Shown here piece after piece: positions 11,347-24,723 of a stretch of 64,000 nt of DNA. Location of the stretch: contig JAJEKV010000036.1 of the NCBI GenBank assembly GCA_021234155.1, positions 9,559,426 through 9,623,425 on the forward strand, in the 5' to 3' direction. The notes under the pieces are model-generated. The model saw only the letters and a list, made by a program, of their open reading frames with translations. It was not told the DNA's origin and did not search any database. Each line of letters starts with the position of its first letter. Position 1 is the stretch's first letter. The position numbers and the translations under genes are program-made. Origin of the DNA: Isoetes taiwanensis. Taxonomy: Eukaryota; Streptophyta; Lycopodiopsida; Isoetales; Isoetaceae.

Positions 11347-11499
11347 GTCTCTCCTTCTAAAATTGGACCCATGTCCTCATGGGTCGATCCCATGAACTAT
11401 CATGTTTATTTAGTAAGTATACTAACTACCTGAAGCAAAATCTGAAGTAATATATGCAATCAAAGCTATTACAAATCTTACCTGGGATTCGCACTATAG

Positions 11500-12635
11500 A
11501 AGCTTCTTGAGCACCGGGCACGGGAGCTTCAGCGGGCGTAGATAATCGTTTGGTGTCGCGGAAGATCCATTATTGTGGCGCTCTAGCTTCACCACTTTGT
11601 GGCCTTCGCCAATAGTCCTATCATCCAGATCCGATCTTCCTTCCTACCGACGCCCCCTTTGATTCCATCGAGGCCCTCCACGGCCTCTACCTCCCCCAAC
11701 ATTTGGATTGCGATTAAATCTCCCTCCTCCCATGCTACCAAGTGGGCAATTATTCTTTGAGTGTCCGACTTCTCTACAACGGAAACAACGCCTCTCTTCA
11801 AGGCACCGTTGTCTTTCCTCATCAGTGAGAGGCGATAGCAACTTACTTCCACCGATACTACTTGCCCAATTCCCGGGTATTACTTTGAACTTCCACGCAT
11901 TGACTAGCATATGGCTCTTCTCTAAATGATCGCTCCTCCCATATATGAATTTTCAACTCGCCAAGAAGAAGATGCTTGTCTCTTCCTTTGAGTATCCACC
12001 GCAACTTTTTCTCGCCAGATCGCTTCCCAATTTTTGGCAATTCTTACTACCTCCTCTAGATCCGTATATGCCACTCCGGACATGGTACTTTTGATATCAA
12101 CATGGAGTCCTTTCACAACCGCACACATCTTAGCTTTATCAAGAATAGGACAATGTGGTTGCAATCTTCTAAACTTTTCATTGTATTCTCGCCACGGTCC
12201 CCTTTAAGGCCAAATCTAAGAACTCATTCATCTTATCAACTTTATATCCCGGAGGTGTAAAATGTCCCTCAAAGGCCTTTTTGAACTCTTCCCACGTTGC
12301 TTGGCCATGCTTCTTATTCATGTCAGTTAGGCAAGTCTCCCACCAGACTCTTGCAAAACCTCCTAACATTGCTTGAGCAAGAAGAGCTTTTATGGAATCT
12401 TGTGCCTTGATCAAATCAAAATAGAACTCCACTCCATGGAGCCAAGCATCAAATCATCTCCCCAGTGCTTTCCCCTCAAAAACTTCCCTTTTGGTGTCCT
12501 TTAACACCTTTTCAATTGCTTTCTCAAATTTCTGTCTTTTTGTCAGACACGCTTTGTTTGCAGAGATTGCTGAATAGCTTGCAGGATATTAGTTACATCT
12601 TGAGCTCCATCTCCACCTGCACCACCAGCATCCAT
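11500..12635 (-). pseudogene. gag, unit A, frameshifted
   Basis: Start codon at 12633-12635. It encodes the retrotransposon gag segment (MEFYFDLIKAQDSIKALLAQ) and a CCHC zinc knuckle (CFRCREVGHSKNNC) near 11750, in several frames. Breaks fall at 12185-12210 and 12450-12500, where the intact unit C has CTG/CAG triplets. Internal region 11347-12742; primer site 12728-12740. Confidence 0.85.
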
Positions 12636-12742
12636 GATCTCCTACTACTCTGCATTTAGACAATAGGAGCATTAACAACTCACTTCAAGAACATGAATCA
12701 TTTCCAAATTCCCTTAAGATCAAACTTGGCTCTGATACCAAC

Positions 12743-15320
12743 TGTGACGAGCCTGTCGAGTTGATTCTCATGGCAACTCGGGATCTTGTCAATACTTGAG
12801 GTTAGATCTAGGTTGATATGAAAACTCTAACCAATTAATAGTGGTGAAGAATTTAATCTTCCAAAAATAATGGAGAATGATTCCCTTCTTATACATATCT
12901 AATATCCAGCAATTGTAATATAGTTAAAGGGAAATACATCCATAATGCATTTGTTCAAAACCAAAGCTAAGATTCATCTTCTATAAAACTCCAACTCAGC
13001 CACGATCCTGAACCGTACCACTGCTACTGGCCCGAGCACCACCTTGCTCAATCACTGCATGCACTCAAAGGGGTTAGTCCTCATGACTAAGTGGGGATCC
13101 CATAGCTGCCTCTGCATGCATAAAACATCTTGAAAGTCTTGGATAACAAACATAAACAACCCAAAGACGCAAGAACCTATGGTGCAATGCTAGACAATGA
13201 CAACAAAGAAAACAACATAAACATCAATAGCAAAGAACATATAACCAAAGTACCAAACCATCATAAACAAACTCCGGGACAATGGGTAGCTCAGCCAGCC
13301 TACATACAGGCCCCGTTAGCAGGATAACGCTCAGCCAGCTTACATTCCAAGCCCTGTAGCGAGGTGGTGGGGTGAACCTCAGATCGCGATACCCTCTCAC
13401 GCCCCACGCCCGCACCGGAGGACCTCTTACCATGGGGTTTCACAAGAGTTGACTGACGTAGCAATCCCGGCCAGGAGAACTAACGCCCGGTGTCACAGAG
13501 CACAAGAACCACAGAGAATCACAGATGAACATGAGCATGCCGGAGCAACCTAGGCCACCGAACCTAGAAGTCCGACCCCGGAGGTTCCAATAAACATAAT
13601 CAAATACCAAGACAACAGTGGAACAATGCAAATACGATGACATGTGGTGTTCATTAGAATGTTTACTATAAATGTGCCTAGATCATACTCTTAGCCGTTG
13701 TCAAGGTTGCCCATACAACCTAACCATGCCGAAGTAGCTAGATCGATGATGAAAACCATAATGACAACTCAAATGTTGATGTAGCGTGCTCAAACCACCC
13801 CCTCGTAAGGTCGATGCGATTCACTCCACAACATTATTTATTTAAGCTCCCTTAGGTATGGTTTCAAGTATTAATATTAAAATTCCACTTTCATAGCTAA
13901 GCAATTAATTGCGCATTCAGACCGGCCCCCCAACTTACACTTTTCCCCGCTTAAAAATCCATGGGGTCCCTTGACCGCAATCGCCTGAACTTCCGTCAGC
14001 AGCTCCCGTGCAAGCCCCATCTCCGTGAGCAAGCCCGTATAATTATCTTAGATACCTTTGATTTACTAGATTTAAATTACATAATATCTTAGCTAAATGC
14101 AACCATTCATAGAATTTCTTACAATTTGTTATTATTCCGTCATTGTCTTCATGCTTGGAACTTCCTCTATTGGTTACTTCTTCCTTAAATCAAGGTGCAT
14201 CTCAATCCCATCTATGGTTACCTAGCTTTCTAATTTCTTTTTAGCTTGCTAGCAATTGTGCTCAAAGCAACAAATTGACAATTCTAAATATAAGCAACAA
14301 ATAAGGACCAAAACCCAATAGAATGACAGAAACAGAAAAAAACAGCAAATAAGCAAATCAAGATAGACATGTTCGGGCCTCCGAGACTCTGATTTTGGCA
14401 TCGATTCACCATCTAGCTATGACCCACAACCAAATCGATCTGCTCCAGGCCCAAATCGACTTGATTTAGCTGATTTTGAAGCGATTTGGGCGGTTGGGTC
14501 GCTTCAGGAGCTCTTCTAATTCTGCAACACTGCTCTGCCCCTTAATTCATCTTAGCTTCAATTTCGGCCCCTTTTTATGCTGCTGCAGCCCACTTCCAAG
14601 AGTCTCCCAAGTCGGATTAATGTTGCTTCAGTTACAGGCCAGCTTTTGGGCTCTATCCGAAGCATTCAATTTACCTTTACCCTTCTAAATCTCCATTTGC
14701 TAAGGAGCAATTCCGACCCTTCCTAGTTGTTCTCAATTACTTATTAAAAACCATATGCATCGATTCTTCCTTTTACGGGATCCTGTGTCACCGCTAAACA
14801 AAGCCCCACAATCTACCCCTAATCCGGATGTTCACATCAATGTATAAGCATCCAATTCTCTTATGAAAAGCATGAACGATTTTACTCCTATCAATACTCA
14901 TGATTTCTTACCTCTAGAGTTTTTGCATGCCACAGTTTCTTAAACATACACCTAAATCCTCCTATCAAATCGCCATAAAATCCAATGATGGCAGCCCATG
15001 TATCTCGATTAACTCAAAGAAACCCCACCTTATAAGGAAGAACGATTTGATGCGTCTAAACAAGCTCTTGCCTCCAGATATCCTCCTCCTCCGCTCCTCC
15101 TCAGCTTCGAATTCCTTCTAGCCCCTCTCTTGCAAAAATTTCTCACGCACCACCAAAAAGCCCTCAACTCTAGCTTCTAAAATTCCTTTCTCAATTTGCC
15201 TCTCTAATTTATAAAGCTTTTGCTTATTTTTAGTTCTGCATCATGGATGTTCTATCTTGCATGCATATCAAACATGTATATACGCATGATGATTATCCTA
15301 TCAAGCGGCGGGACCGTTCT
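12743..15320 (-). repeat. LTR 2 of the array
   Basis: About 2,580 bp. Its distal edge is blurred (CCGTTCTGATC in place of CCGTTACAGTC), and it carries many small indels relative to LTR 1. Confidence 0.85.
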
Positions 15321-15479
15321 GATCTCTTTTCTAAAATTGGACCCATGTCCTCATGGGTCAACCATCCCATGAACTATCATGTTTATTTAGTAAGTATACT
15401 AACTACCTGAAGCAAAATCAAGTAATATATGCAATCAAAGCTATTACAAATCTTACGGGATTCGCACTATAGAAGCTTC

Positions 15480-16589
15480 TTGAGCACCGACGTGGAGCTT
15501 CAAGCGTGAGATAATCGCTTGGTGTCATAAAAGATCCATTATTGTGGCAGCTCTAGCTTCACCACTTTGTGGCCTTCGCCAATAGTCCTATCATCTCATC
15601 CGATCTTCCTTCCTACCCCCTTTGATTCCATCGAGGCCCTCCACGGCCTCTACCTCCCCAACATTTGGATTGATTAAATCTCCCTCCTCCCATGCTACCA
15701 AGTGGGCAATTATTCTTTGAGTGTCCGACTTCTCTACAACGGAAAACAACGCCTCTTCAAGGCACAGTTGTCTTTCCTCATCGATGAGAGGCGATAGCAA
15801 CTTACTTCCACAATACTACTTGCCCAATTCCCGTATTACTTTGAACTTCCACGCATTGACTAGCATATGGCTCTTTCTCTAAATGATCGCCTCCCACTAT
15901 ATGAATTTTCAACTGGCCAAGAAGAAGATGCTTGTCTCTTCCTTTGAGTATCCACCGCAACTTTTTCTGACCTTCCGGATTTTTGCAATTCTTACTACCT
16001 CCTCTAGATCCGTGATATGCCACTCCGATTGGTACTTTTGATATCAACATGGAGTCCTTTCACAAATCTGGCACACATCTTAGCTTTATCAAGAATAGGA
16101 CAATGTGGTTGCAATCTTCTAAACTTTTCATTGTATTCTGCCACGGTCCCTGTTTGCGTCAAATCTAAGAACTCATTCATCTTATCAACTTTATATCCTG
16201 GAGGTGTAAAATGTCCCTCAAAGGCCTTTTGAACTCTTCCCCACGCAGCTTGGCCATGCTTCTTATTCATGTCAGTTAGGCAAGTCTCCCACCAGACTCT
16301 TGCAAAACCTCCTAACATTGCTTGAGCAAGAAGAGCTTTTATGGAATCTTGTGCCTTGATCAAATCAAAATAGAACTCCACTCCATGGAGCCAAGCATCA
16401 GCATCATCTCCTGTTGTGCTTTCCCCTGTAAAAACTTCCCTTTTGGTGTCCTTTAACACCTTTTCAATTGCTTTCATACAAACCTCGGTCTTTTTCTTTG
16501 ACACGCTTTCTTTGCAGATTGTTTGAATAGCTTGCGGGGATATTAGTTACATCTTGAGCTCCATCTCCACCTGCACCACCAGCATCCAT
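15480..16589 (-). pseudogene. gag, unit B, frameshifted
   Basis: Start codon at 16587-16589. An open stretch at 16004-16504 covers the gag core, with the N-terminus altered and the nucleocapsid end in other frames. The zinc-knuckle region near 15730 has lost frame through one-base changes. Primer site 16682-16694. Confidence 0.83.
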
Positions 16590-16696
16590 GATCTCCTACT
16601 ACTCTGCATTTAGACAATAGGAGCATTAACAACTCACTTCAAGAACATGAATCATTTCCAAATTCCCTTAAGATCAAACTTGGCTCTGATACCAAC

Positions 16697-19296
16697 TGTG
16701 ACGAGCCTGTCGAGTTGATTCTCATGGCAACTCGGGATCTTGTCAATACTTGAGGTTAGATCTAGGTTGATATGAAAACTCTAACCAATTAATAGTGGTG
16801 AAGAATTTAATCTTCCAAAAATAATGGAGAATGATTCCCTTCTTATACATATCTAATATCCAGCAATTGTAATATAGTTAAAGGGAAATACATCCATAAT
16901 GCATTTGTTCAAAACCAAAGCTAAGATTCATCTTCTATAAAACTCCAACTCAGGGACGATCCAACCGCACCATCAAGCATCGCCCGAGCACCACCTTGCT
17001 CAATCAGAATGCACTCAAAGGGGTTAGTCCTCATGACTAAGTGGGGATCCCATAAACCTTCTCGCATGCATAAAACATCTTGAAAGTCTTGGATAACAAA
17101 CATAAACAACCCAAAGACGCAAGAACCTATGGTGCAATGCTAGACAATGACAACAAAGAAAAAAACATAAACATCAATAGCAAAGAACATAACCAAAGTA
17201 CCAAACCATCATAAACAAACTCCTGACAATGGGTAGCTCAACCAGATCTACATACAGCCCCGTTAGCGGGGATAACGCCACCATGCTTTTACATTCCAAG
17301 CCCCAGAGCAGGTGGTGGGGTGAACCTTTTTAAACGATACCCTCTCAATACGCCCGCAATCGGAGGACCTCTTACCATGGGGTTTCACAAGAGTTGATCG
17401 GCGTGCAATCCCGGCCGAGAACTAACGCCCGGTGTCAATCAAAGCACAAGAACCACGTAAGAAATCAACCGATGAACATGAGCATGCCGACAACCTAGGC
17501 CAATAACCTAGAAGTCCGAAATGAGGTTCCAATAAACATAATCAAATACCAAGACAACAAAGGGAACAATGCAAATACGATGACACATGTGGTGTTCATT
17601 AGAATGTTTACTATAAATGTGCCTAGATCATACTCTTAGAAACATCAAGGTTGCCCATACAACCTAACCATGCCGAAGTAGCTAGATCGATGATGAAAAC
17701 CATAATGACAACTCAAATGTTGATGTAGCGTGCTCAAACCACCCATAATAAGGTCGATCAATGTTTTCACTCCACAACATTATTTATTTAAGCTCCCTTA
17801 GGTATGGTTTCAAGTATTAATATTAAAATTCCACTTTCATAGCTAAGCAATTAATTGCGCATTCAGACAAGCCCAACTTACACTTTTCCTGCTTAAAAAT
17901 CCATGGGGTCCCTTTCTGACCTCTCGCCTCCAACTTCCGTCAACGGAACTTCAGCTCCGGTTCAAGCCCCATCTCCGTGAGCAAGCCTGTATAATTATCT
18001 TAGATACCTTTGATTTACTAGATTTAAATTACATAATATCTTAGCTAAATGCAACCATTCATAGAATTTCTTACAATTTGTTATTATTCCGTTTTTGTCT
18101 TCATGCCCCTACTTCCTCTATTGGTTACTTCTTCCTTAAATCAAGGTGCATCTCAATCCCATCTATGGTTACCTAGCTTTCTAATTTCTTTTAGCTTGCT
18201 AGCAATTGTGCTCAAAGCAACAAATTGACAATTCTAAATATAAGCAACAAATAAGGACCAAAACCCAATAGAATGACAGGAAAACAAAAAAACAGCAAAT
18301 AAGCAAATCAAGATAGACATGTTCGGCCTCTGAGACTCTTATTTTGGCATCGATTCACCATCTAGCTATGACCCACAACCAAATCGATCTGCTCCAGGCC
18401 CAAATCGACTTGATTTAGCTGATTTTGAAGCGATTTGGGCCAGTTAGTCGTTCAGAGCTCTTCTAATTCTGCAAACACTGCTCGCCGACCCTTAATTCCA
18501 CCAAACAACATCTTAGCTTCAATTTCGCCCCCTTTTGGTGCTGCAGCCCACTTCCAAGAGTCTCCCAAGTCGGATTAATGTTGCTTAACCTTCTGTGCCA
18601 GCTTTTGGGCTCTATCCGTAAGCATTCAATTTACCTTTACCCTTCTAAATCTGGTTGCTAAGGAGCAATTCCGACCCTTCCTAGCTGTTCTCAATTACTT
18701 ATTAAAAACCATATGCATCGATTCGGTTCCTTTACAGGATCCCGTGTGTCACCGCTTAAACAAAGCCCGACAATCTACCCCCGAATCCGGATGTTCACAT
18801 CAATGTATAAGCATCCAATTCTCTTATGAAAAGCATGAACGATTTTACTCCTATCAATACTCATGATTTCTTACCTCTAGAGTTTTTTGCATGCCACGGT
18901 TTCTTAAACATACACAGCTAAATCCTCCTATCAAATCGTGCATAAATCCAATGATGGCAGCCCATGTATCTCGAGATTAACTCAAAGAAAACCCCACCTT
19001 ATAAGGAAGAACGATTTGATGCGTCTATGCAAGCTCTTGCCTCCAGATATCCTCCTCCGGCTCCTCTCGCAACTTGAATTCCTTCGAGCCCCTCTCTTGC
19101 AAAAATTTCTCACGTACCACCAAAAGCCCTCAACTCTAGCTTCTAAAATTCCTTTCTCAATTTGCCTCTCTAATTTATAAAGCTTTTGCTTATTTTTAGT
19201 TCTGCATCATGGATGTTCTATCTTGCATGCATATCAAACATGTATATACGTACATGAGTACGTATACTGGCCCATCAAGCGGCCAGGACCGTTACA
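16697..19296 (-). repeat. LTR 3 of the array
   Basis: 2,600 bp with clean edges. This is the copy with the densest local discrepancies, for example around 17428-17530. Confidence 0.87.
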
Positions 19297-19443
19297 GTCT
19301 CTCCTTCTAAAATTGGACCCATGTCCTCATGGGTCGATCCCATGAACTATCATGTTTATTTAGTAAGTATACTAACTACCTGAAGCAAAATCTGAAGTAA
19401 TATATGCAATCAAAGCTATTACAAATCTTACCTGGGATTCGCA

Positions 19444-20589
19444 CTATAGAAGCTTCTTGAGCACCGCCACGCGGGAGCTTAGCGGGTGAATAATCGTTTG
19501 GTGTCGCGGAAGATCCATTATTGTGGCAGCTCTAGCTTCACCACTTTGTGGCCTTCGCTCAATAGTCCTATCATCTGTATCCGATCTTTCTTCCGGCTGA
19601 CGCTCCCTTTGATTCCATCGAGGCCCTCCACGGCCTCTACCTCCCCCAACATTTGGATTGCGATTAAATCTCCCTCCTCCCATGCTACCAAGTGGGCAAT
19701 TATTCTTTGAGTGTCCGACTTCTCTACAACGGAAACAACGCCTCTCTTCAAGGCACCGTTGTCTTTCCTCATCAGTGAGAGGCGATAGCAACTTACTTCC
19801 AGTCTGGATACTACTTGCCCAATTCCTGGTATTACTTTGAACTTCCACAGATTGACTAGCATATGGCTCTTCTCTAAATGATCGTCTCCGACTATATGAA
19901 TTTTCAACTGGCCAAGAAGAAGATGCTTGTCTCTTCCTTTGAGTATCCACCGCAACTTTTTCTGCCAGATCTGCTTCCCGATTTTTGGCAATTCTTACTA
20001 CCTCCTCTAGATCCGTATATGCCACTCCAGACATGGTACTTTTGATATCAACATGGAGTCCTTTCACAAATCTGGCACACATCTTAGCTTTATCAAGAAT
20101 AGGACAATGTGGTTGCAATCTTCTAAACTTTTCATTGTATTCTGCCACGGTCCCTGTTTGCGTCAAATCTAAGAACTCATTCATCTTATCAACTTTATAT
20201 CCTGGAGGTGTAAAATGTCCCTCAAAGGCCTTTTTGAACTCTTCCCACGTTGCTTGGCCATGCTTCTTATTCATGTCAGTTAGGCAAGTCTCCCACCAGA
20301 CTCTTGCAAAACCTCCTAACATTGCTTGAGCAAGAAGAGCTTTTATGGAATCTTGTGCCTTGATCAAATCAAAATAGAACTCCACTCCACGGAGCCAAGC
20401 ATCAGCATCATCTCCTGTTGTGCTTTCCCCTGTAAAAACTTCCCTTTTGGTGTCCTTTAACACCTTTTCAATTGCTTTCTCAGCCTCGGTCTTTTGCTGT
20501 GACACGCTTTGCTGCAGAGATTGCTGAATAGCTTGCAGGATATTAGTTACATCTTGAGCTCCATCTCCACCTGCACCACCAGCATCCAT
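19444..20589 (-). CDS. gag polyprotein, unit C, intact 381 aa
   Basis: This is the best-preserved unit. The N-terminus is Gly/Gln-rich (MDAGGAGGDGAQDVTNILQA). The gag core of Ty3-type elements follows (VEFYFDLIKAQDSIKALLAQ, then FEGHFTPPGYKVDKMNEFLD and FRRLQPHCPILDKAKMCARF). A CX2CX4HX4C zinc knuckle (CFRCREVGHSKNNC) sits at about residue 285, then a Gly/Arg-rich tail. Gag packages element RNA into virus-like particles. No pol domain follows, so the unit would depend on enzymes from a related element. The C-terminal last 20 residues differ from unit D because of changes near 19470. Primer site 20682-20694. Confidence 0.9.
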   Translation of the reverse strand: MDAGGAGGDGAQDVTNILQAIQQSLQQSVSQQKTEAEKAIEKVLKDTKREVFTGESTTGDDADAWLRGVEFYFDLIKAQDSIKALLAQAMLGGFARVWWETCLTDMNKKHGQATWEEFKKAFEGHFTPPGYKVDKMNEFLDLTQTGTVAEYNEKFRRLQPHCPILDKAKMCARFVKGLHVDIKSTMSGVAYTDLEEVVRIAKNREADLAEKVAVDTQRKRQASSSWPVENSYSRRRSFREEPYASQSVEVQSNTRNWASSIQTGSKLLSPLTDEERQRCLEERRCFRCREVGHSKNNCPLGSMGGGRFNRNPNVGGGRGRGGPRWNQRERQPEERSDTDDRTIERRPQSGEARAATIMDLPRHQTIIHPLSSRVAVLKKLL

Positions 20590-20696
20590 GATCTCCTACT
20601 ACTCTGCATTTAGACAATAGGAGCATTAACAACTCACTTCAAGAACATGAATCATTTCCAAATTCCCTTAAGATCAAACTTGGCTCTGATACCAAC

Positions 20697-23317
20697 TGTG
20701 ACGAGCCTGTCGAGTTGATTCTCATGGCAACTCGGGATCTTGTCAATACTTGAGGTTAGATCTAGGTTGATATGAAAACTCTAACCAATTAATAGTGGTG
20801 AAGAATTTAATCTTCCAAAAAAAATGGAGAATGATTCCCTTCTTATACATATCTAATATCCAGCAATTGTAATATAGTTAAAGGGAAATACATCCATAAT
20901 GTATTTGTTCAAAACCAAAGCTAAGATTCATCTTCTATAAAACTCCAACTCAGCCACGATCCTGAACCGCACAACTGCTACCACTGCTACTGGCCCGAGC
21001 ACCACCTTGCTCAATCACTGCATGCACTCAAAGGGGTTAGTCCTCATGACTAAGTGGGGATCCCATAGCTGCCTCTGCATGCATAAAACATCTTGAAAGT
21101 CTTGGATAACAAACATAAACAACCCAAAGACGCAAGAACCTATGGTGCAATGCTAGACAATGACAACAAAGAAAACAACATAAACATCAATAGCAAAGAA
21201 CATAACCAAAGTACCAAACCATCATAAACAAACTCCGGGACAATGGGTAGCTCACGGCCGACCTACATACAAGGCCCAATTAGCGGGATAACGCTTCGGA
21301 TAACATTCCAAGCACCAGAAGGCGAGGTGGTGGGGTGAACCTCAGATATCGCATACCCTCTCAAATTACCACGCCCGGCAATCGAGGACCTCTTACCATG
21401 GGGTTTCACAAGAGTTGATCGACGTAGCAATCCCGCCCGGAGAAACTAACGCCTCTGTCACAGAGCACAAGAACCACAGAGAAATCACAGATGAACATGA
21501 GCATGCCTGAGCAACCTAGGCCACCGAACCTAGAAGTCCGACCCCGGAGGTTCCAATAAACATAATCAAATACCAAGACAACAGTGGAACAATGCAAATA
21601 CGATGACATGTGGTGTTCATTAGAATGTTTACTATAAATGTTCCTAGATCATACTCTTAGCCGTTGTCAAGGTTGCCCATACAACCTAACCATGCCGAAG
21701 TAGCTAGATCGATGATGAAAACCATAATGACAACTCAAATGTTGATGTAGCGTGCTCAAACCACCCCTGTAAGGTCGATGCAGGATTCACTCCACAACAT
21801 TATTTATTTAAGCTCCCTTAGGTATGGTTTCAAGTATTAATATTAAAATTCCACTTTCATAGCTAAGCAATTAATTGCGCATTCAGACTGGCGCCCCCCA
21901 ACTTACGTTTTTCCTGCTTAAAAATCCATGGGGTCCCTTGACCGCAACTGCCTGGAACTTCCGTCAAGCAGCTCCCAGGCAAGCCCCATCTCCAGGAGCA
22001 AGCCCGTATAATTATCTTAGATACCTTTGATTTACTAGATTTAAATTACATAATATCTTAGCTAAATGCAACCATTCATAGAATTTCTTACAATTTGTTA
22101 TTATTCCGTCGCTGTCTTCATGCTGGAACTTCCTCTATTGGTTACTTCTTCCTTAAATCAAGGTGCATCTCAATCCCATCTATGGTTACCTAGCTTTCTA
22201 ATTTCTTTTAGCTTGCTAGCAATTGTGCTCAAAGCAACAAATTGACAATTCTAAATATAAGCAACAAATAAGGACCAAAACCCAATAGAATAGAATGACA
22301 GGAAACAGAAAAAAACAGCAAATAAGCAAATCAAGATAGACATGTTCGGCCTCTGAGACTCTGATTTTGGCATCGATTCGCCATCTAGCTATGACCCACA
22401 ACCAAATCGATCTTCTCCAGGCCCAAATCGACTTGATTTAGCTGATTTTGAAGCGATTTGGGCCAGTTGGGTCGCTTCAGGAGCTCTTCTAATTCTGCAA
22501 CACTGCTCTGCCGACCCTTAATTCCACCAAACAACATCTTAGCTTCAATTTCGGCCCCTTTTATGCTGCTGCAGCCCACTTCCAAGAGTCTCCCAAGTCG
22601 GATTAATGTTGCTTCAGTTCTGTGCCAGCTTTTGGGCTCTATCCAGAAGCATTCAATTTACCTTTACCCTTCTAAATCTGGTTGCTAAGGAGCAATTCCG
22701 ACCCTTCCTAGCTGTTCTCAATTACTTATTAAAAACCATATGCATCGATTCGGTTCCTTTACAGGATCCTGTGTCACCTGCTTAAACAAAGCCTGACAAT
22801 CTACCCCTGAATCCGGATGTTCACATCAATGTATAAGCATCCAATTCTCTTATGAAAAGCATGAACGATTTTACTCCTATCAATACTCATGATTTCTTAC
22901 CTCTAGAGTTTTTGCATGCCACAGTTTCTTAAACATACACAGCTAAATCCTCCTATCAAATCGTGCATAAATCCAATGATGGCAGCCCATGTATCTCAGA
23001 TTAACTCAGCAAAACCCCACCTTATAAGGAAGAACGATTTGATGCGTCTATGCAAGCTCTTGCCTCCAGATATCCTCCTCCGGCTCCTCTGCAACTCGAA
23101 TTCCTTCTGGAGCCCCTCTCTTGCAAAAATTTCTCACGTACCACCAAAAGCCCTCAACTCTAGCTTCTAAAATTCCTTTCTCAATTTGCCTCTCTAATTT
23201 ATAAAGCTTTTGCTTATTTTTAGTTCTGCATGGATGTTCTATCTTGCATGCATATCAAACATGTATATACGTACATGAGTACGTATACTGGCCCATCAAG
23301 CGGCCAGGACCGTTACA
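20697..23317 (-). repeat. LTR 4 of the array
   Basis: 2,621 bp. It includes a small ATAGAATAGAATG expansion near 22290 not seen in the others. Confidence 0.87.
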
Positions 23318-23396
23318 GTCTCTCCTTCTAAAATTGGACCCATGTCCTCATGGGTCGATCCCATGAACTATCATGTTTATTTAGTAAGTATACTAA

Positions 23397-24615
23397 CTAC
23401 CTGAAGCAAAATCTGAAGTAATATATGCAATCAAAGCTATTACAAATCTTACCTGGGATTCGCACTATAGAAGCTTCTTGAGCACCGTCACGTGGAGCTT
23501 CTGCGGCGTAGATAATCGTTTGGTGTCGCGGAAGATCCATTATTGTGGCAGCTCTAGCTTCACCACTTTGTGGCCTTCGCTCAATAGTCCTATCATCTGT
23601 ATCCGATCTTCCTTCCGGCTGACGCTCCCTTTGATTCCATCGAGGCCCTCCACGGCCTCTACCTCCCCCAACATTTGGATTGCGATTAAATCTCCCTCCT
23701 CCCATGCTACCAAGTGGGCAATTATTCTTTGAGTGTCCGACTTCTCTACAACGGAAACAACGCCTCTCTTCAAGGCACCGTTGTCTTTCCTCATCAGTGA
23801 GAGGCGATAGCAACTTACTTCCAGTCTGGATACTACTTGCCCAATTCCTGGTATTACTTTGAACTTCCACAGATTGACTAGCATATGGCTCTTCTCTAAA
23901 TGATCGTCTCCGACTATATGAATTTTCAACTGGCCAAGAAGAAGATGCTTGTCTCTTCCTTTGAGTATCCACCGCAACTTTTTCTGCCAGATCTGCTTCC
24001 CGATTTTTGGCAATTCTTACTACCTCCTCTAGATCCGTATATGCCACTCCAGACATGGTACTTTTGATATCAACATGGAGTCCTTTCACAAATCTGGCAC
24101 ACATCTTAGCTTTATCAAGAATAGGACAATGTGGTTGCAATCTTCTAAACTTTTCATTGTATTACGCCCACGGTCCCCTCGCTTTGCGTCAAATCTAAGA
24201 ACTCATTCATCTTATCAACTTTATATCCTGGAGGTGTAAAATGTCCCTCAAAGGCCTTTTTGAACTCTTCCCACGTTGCTTGGCCATGCTTCTTATTCAT
24301 GTCAGTTAGGCAAGTCTCCCACCAGACTCTTGCAAAACCTCCTAACATTGCTTGAGCAAGAAGAGATTTTATGGAATCTTGTGCCTTGATCAAATCAAAA
24401 TAGAACTCCACTCCACGGAGCCAAGCATCAGCATCATCTCCTGTTGTGCTTTCCCCTGTAAAAACTTCCCTTTTGGTGTCCTTTAACACCTTTTCAATTG
24501 CTTTCTCAGCCTCGGTCTTTTGCTGTGACACGCTTTGCTGCAGAGATTGCTGAATAGCTTGCAGGATATTAGTTACATCTTGAGCTCCATCTCCACCTGC
24601 ACCACCAAAGATCCA
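23397..24615 (-). pseudogene. gag, unit D, one central frameshift
   Basis: The N-terminal half (24154-24531) and C-terminal half (23397-24140) are each intact and nearly identical to unit C. They are separated by a local change at 24163-24185, where unit C has TCTGCCACGGTCCCTGTTTG. The start codon (24613-24615) has an altered context. The tail runs on to 23397, giving a longer C-terminus than unit C. Primer site 24709-24721. Confidence 0.87.
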
Positions 24616-24723
24616 TGATCTCCTACTACTCGCATTTTAGACAATAGGAGCATTAACAACTCACTTCAAGAACATGAATCATTTCCAAATTCCCTTAAGA
24701 TCAAACTTGGCTCTGATACCAAC

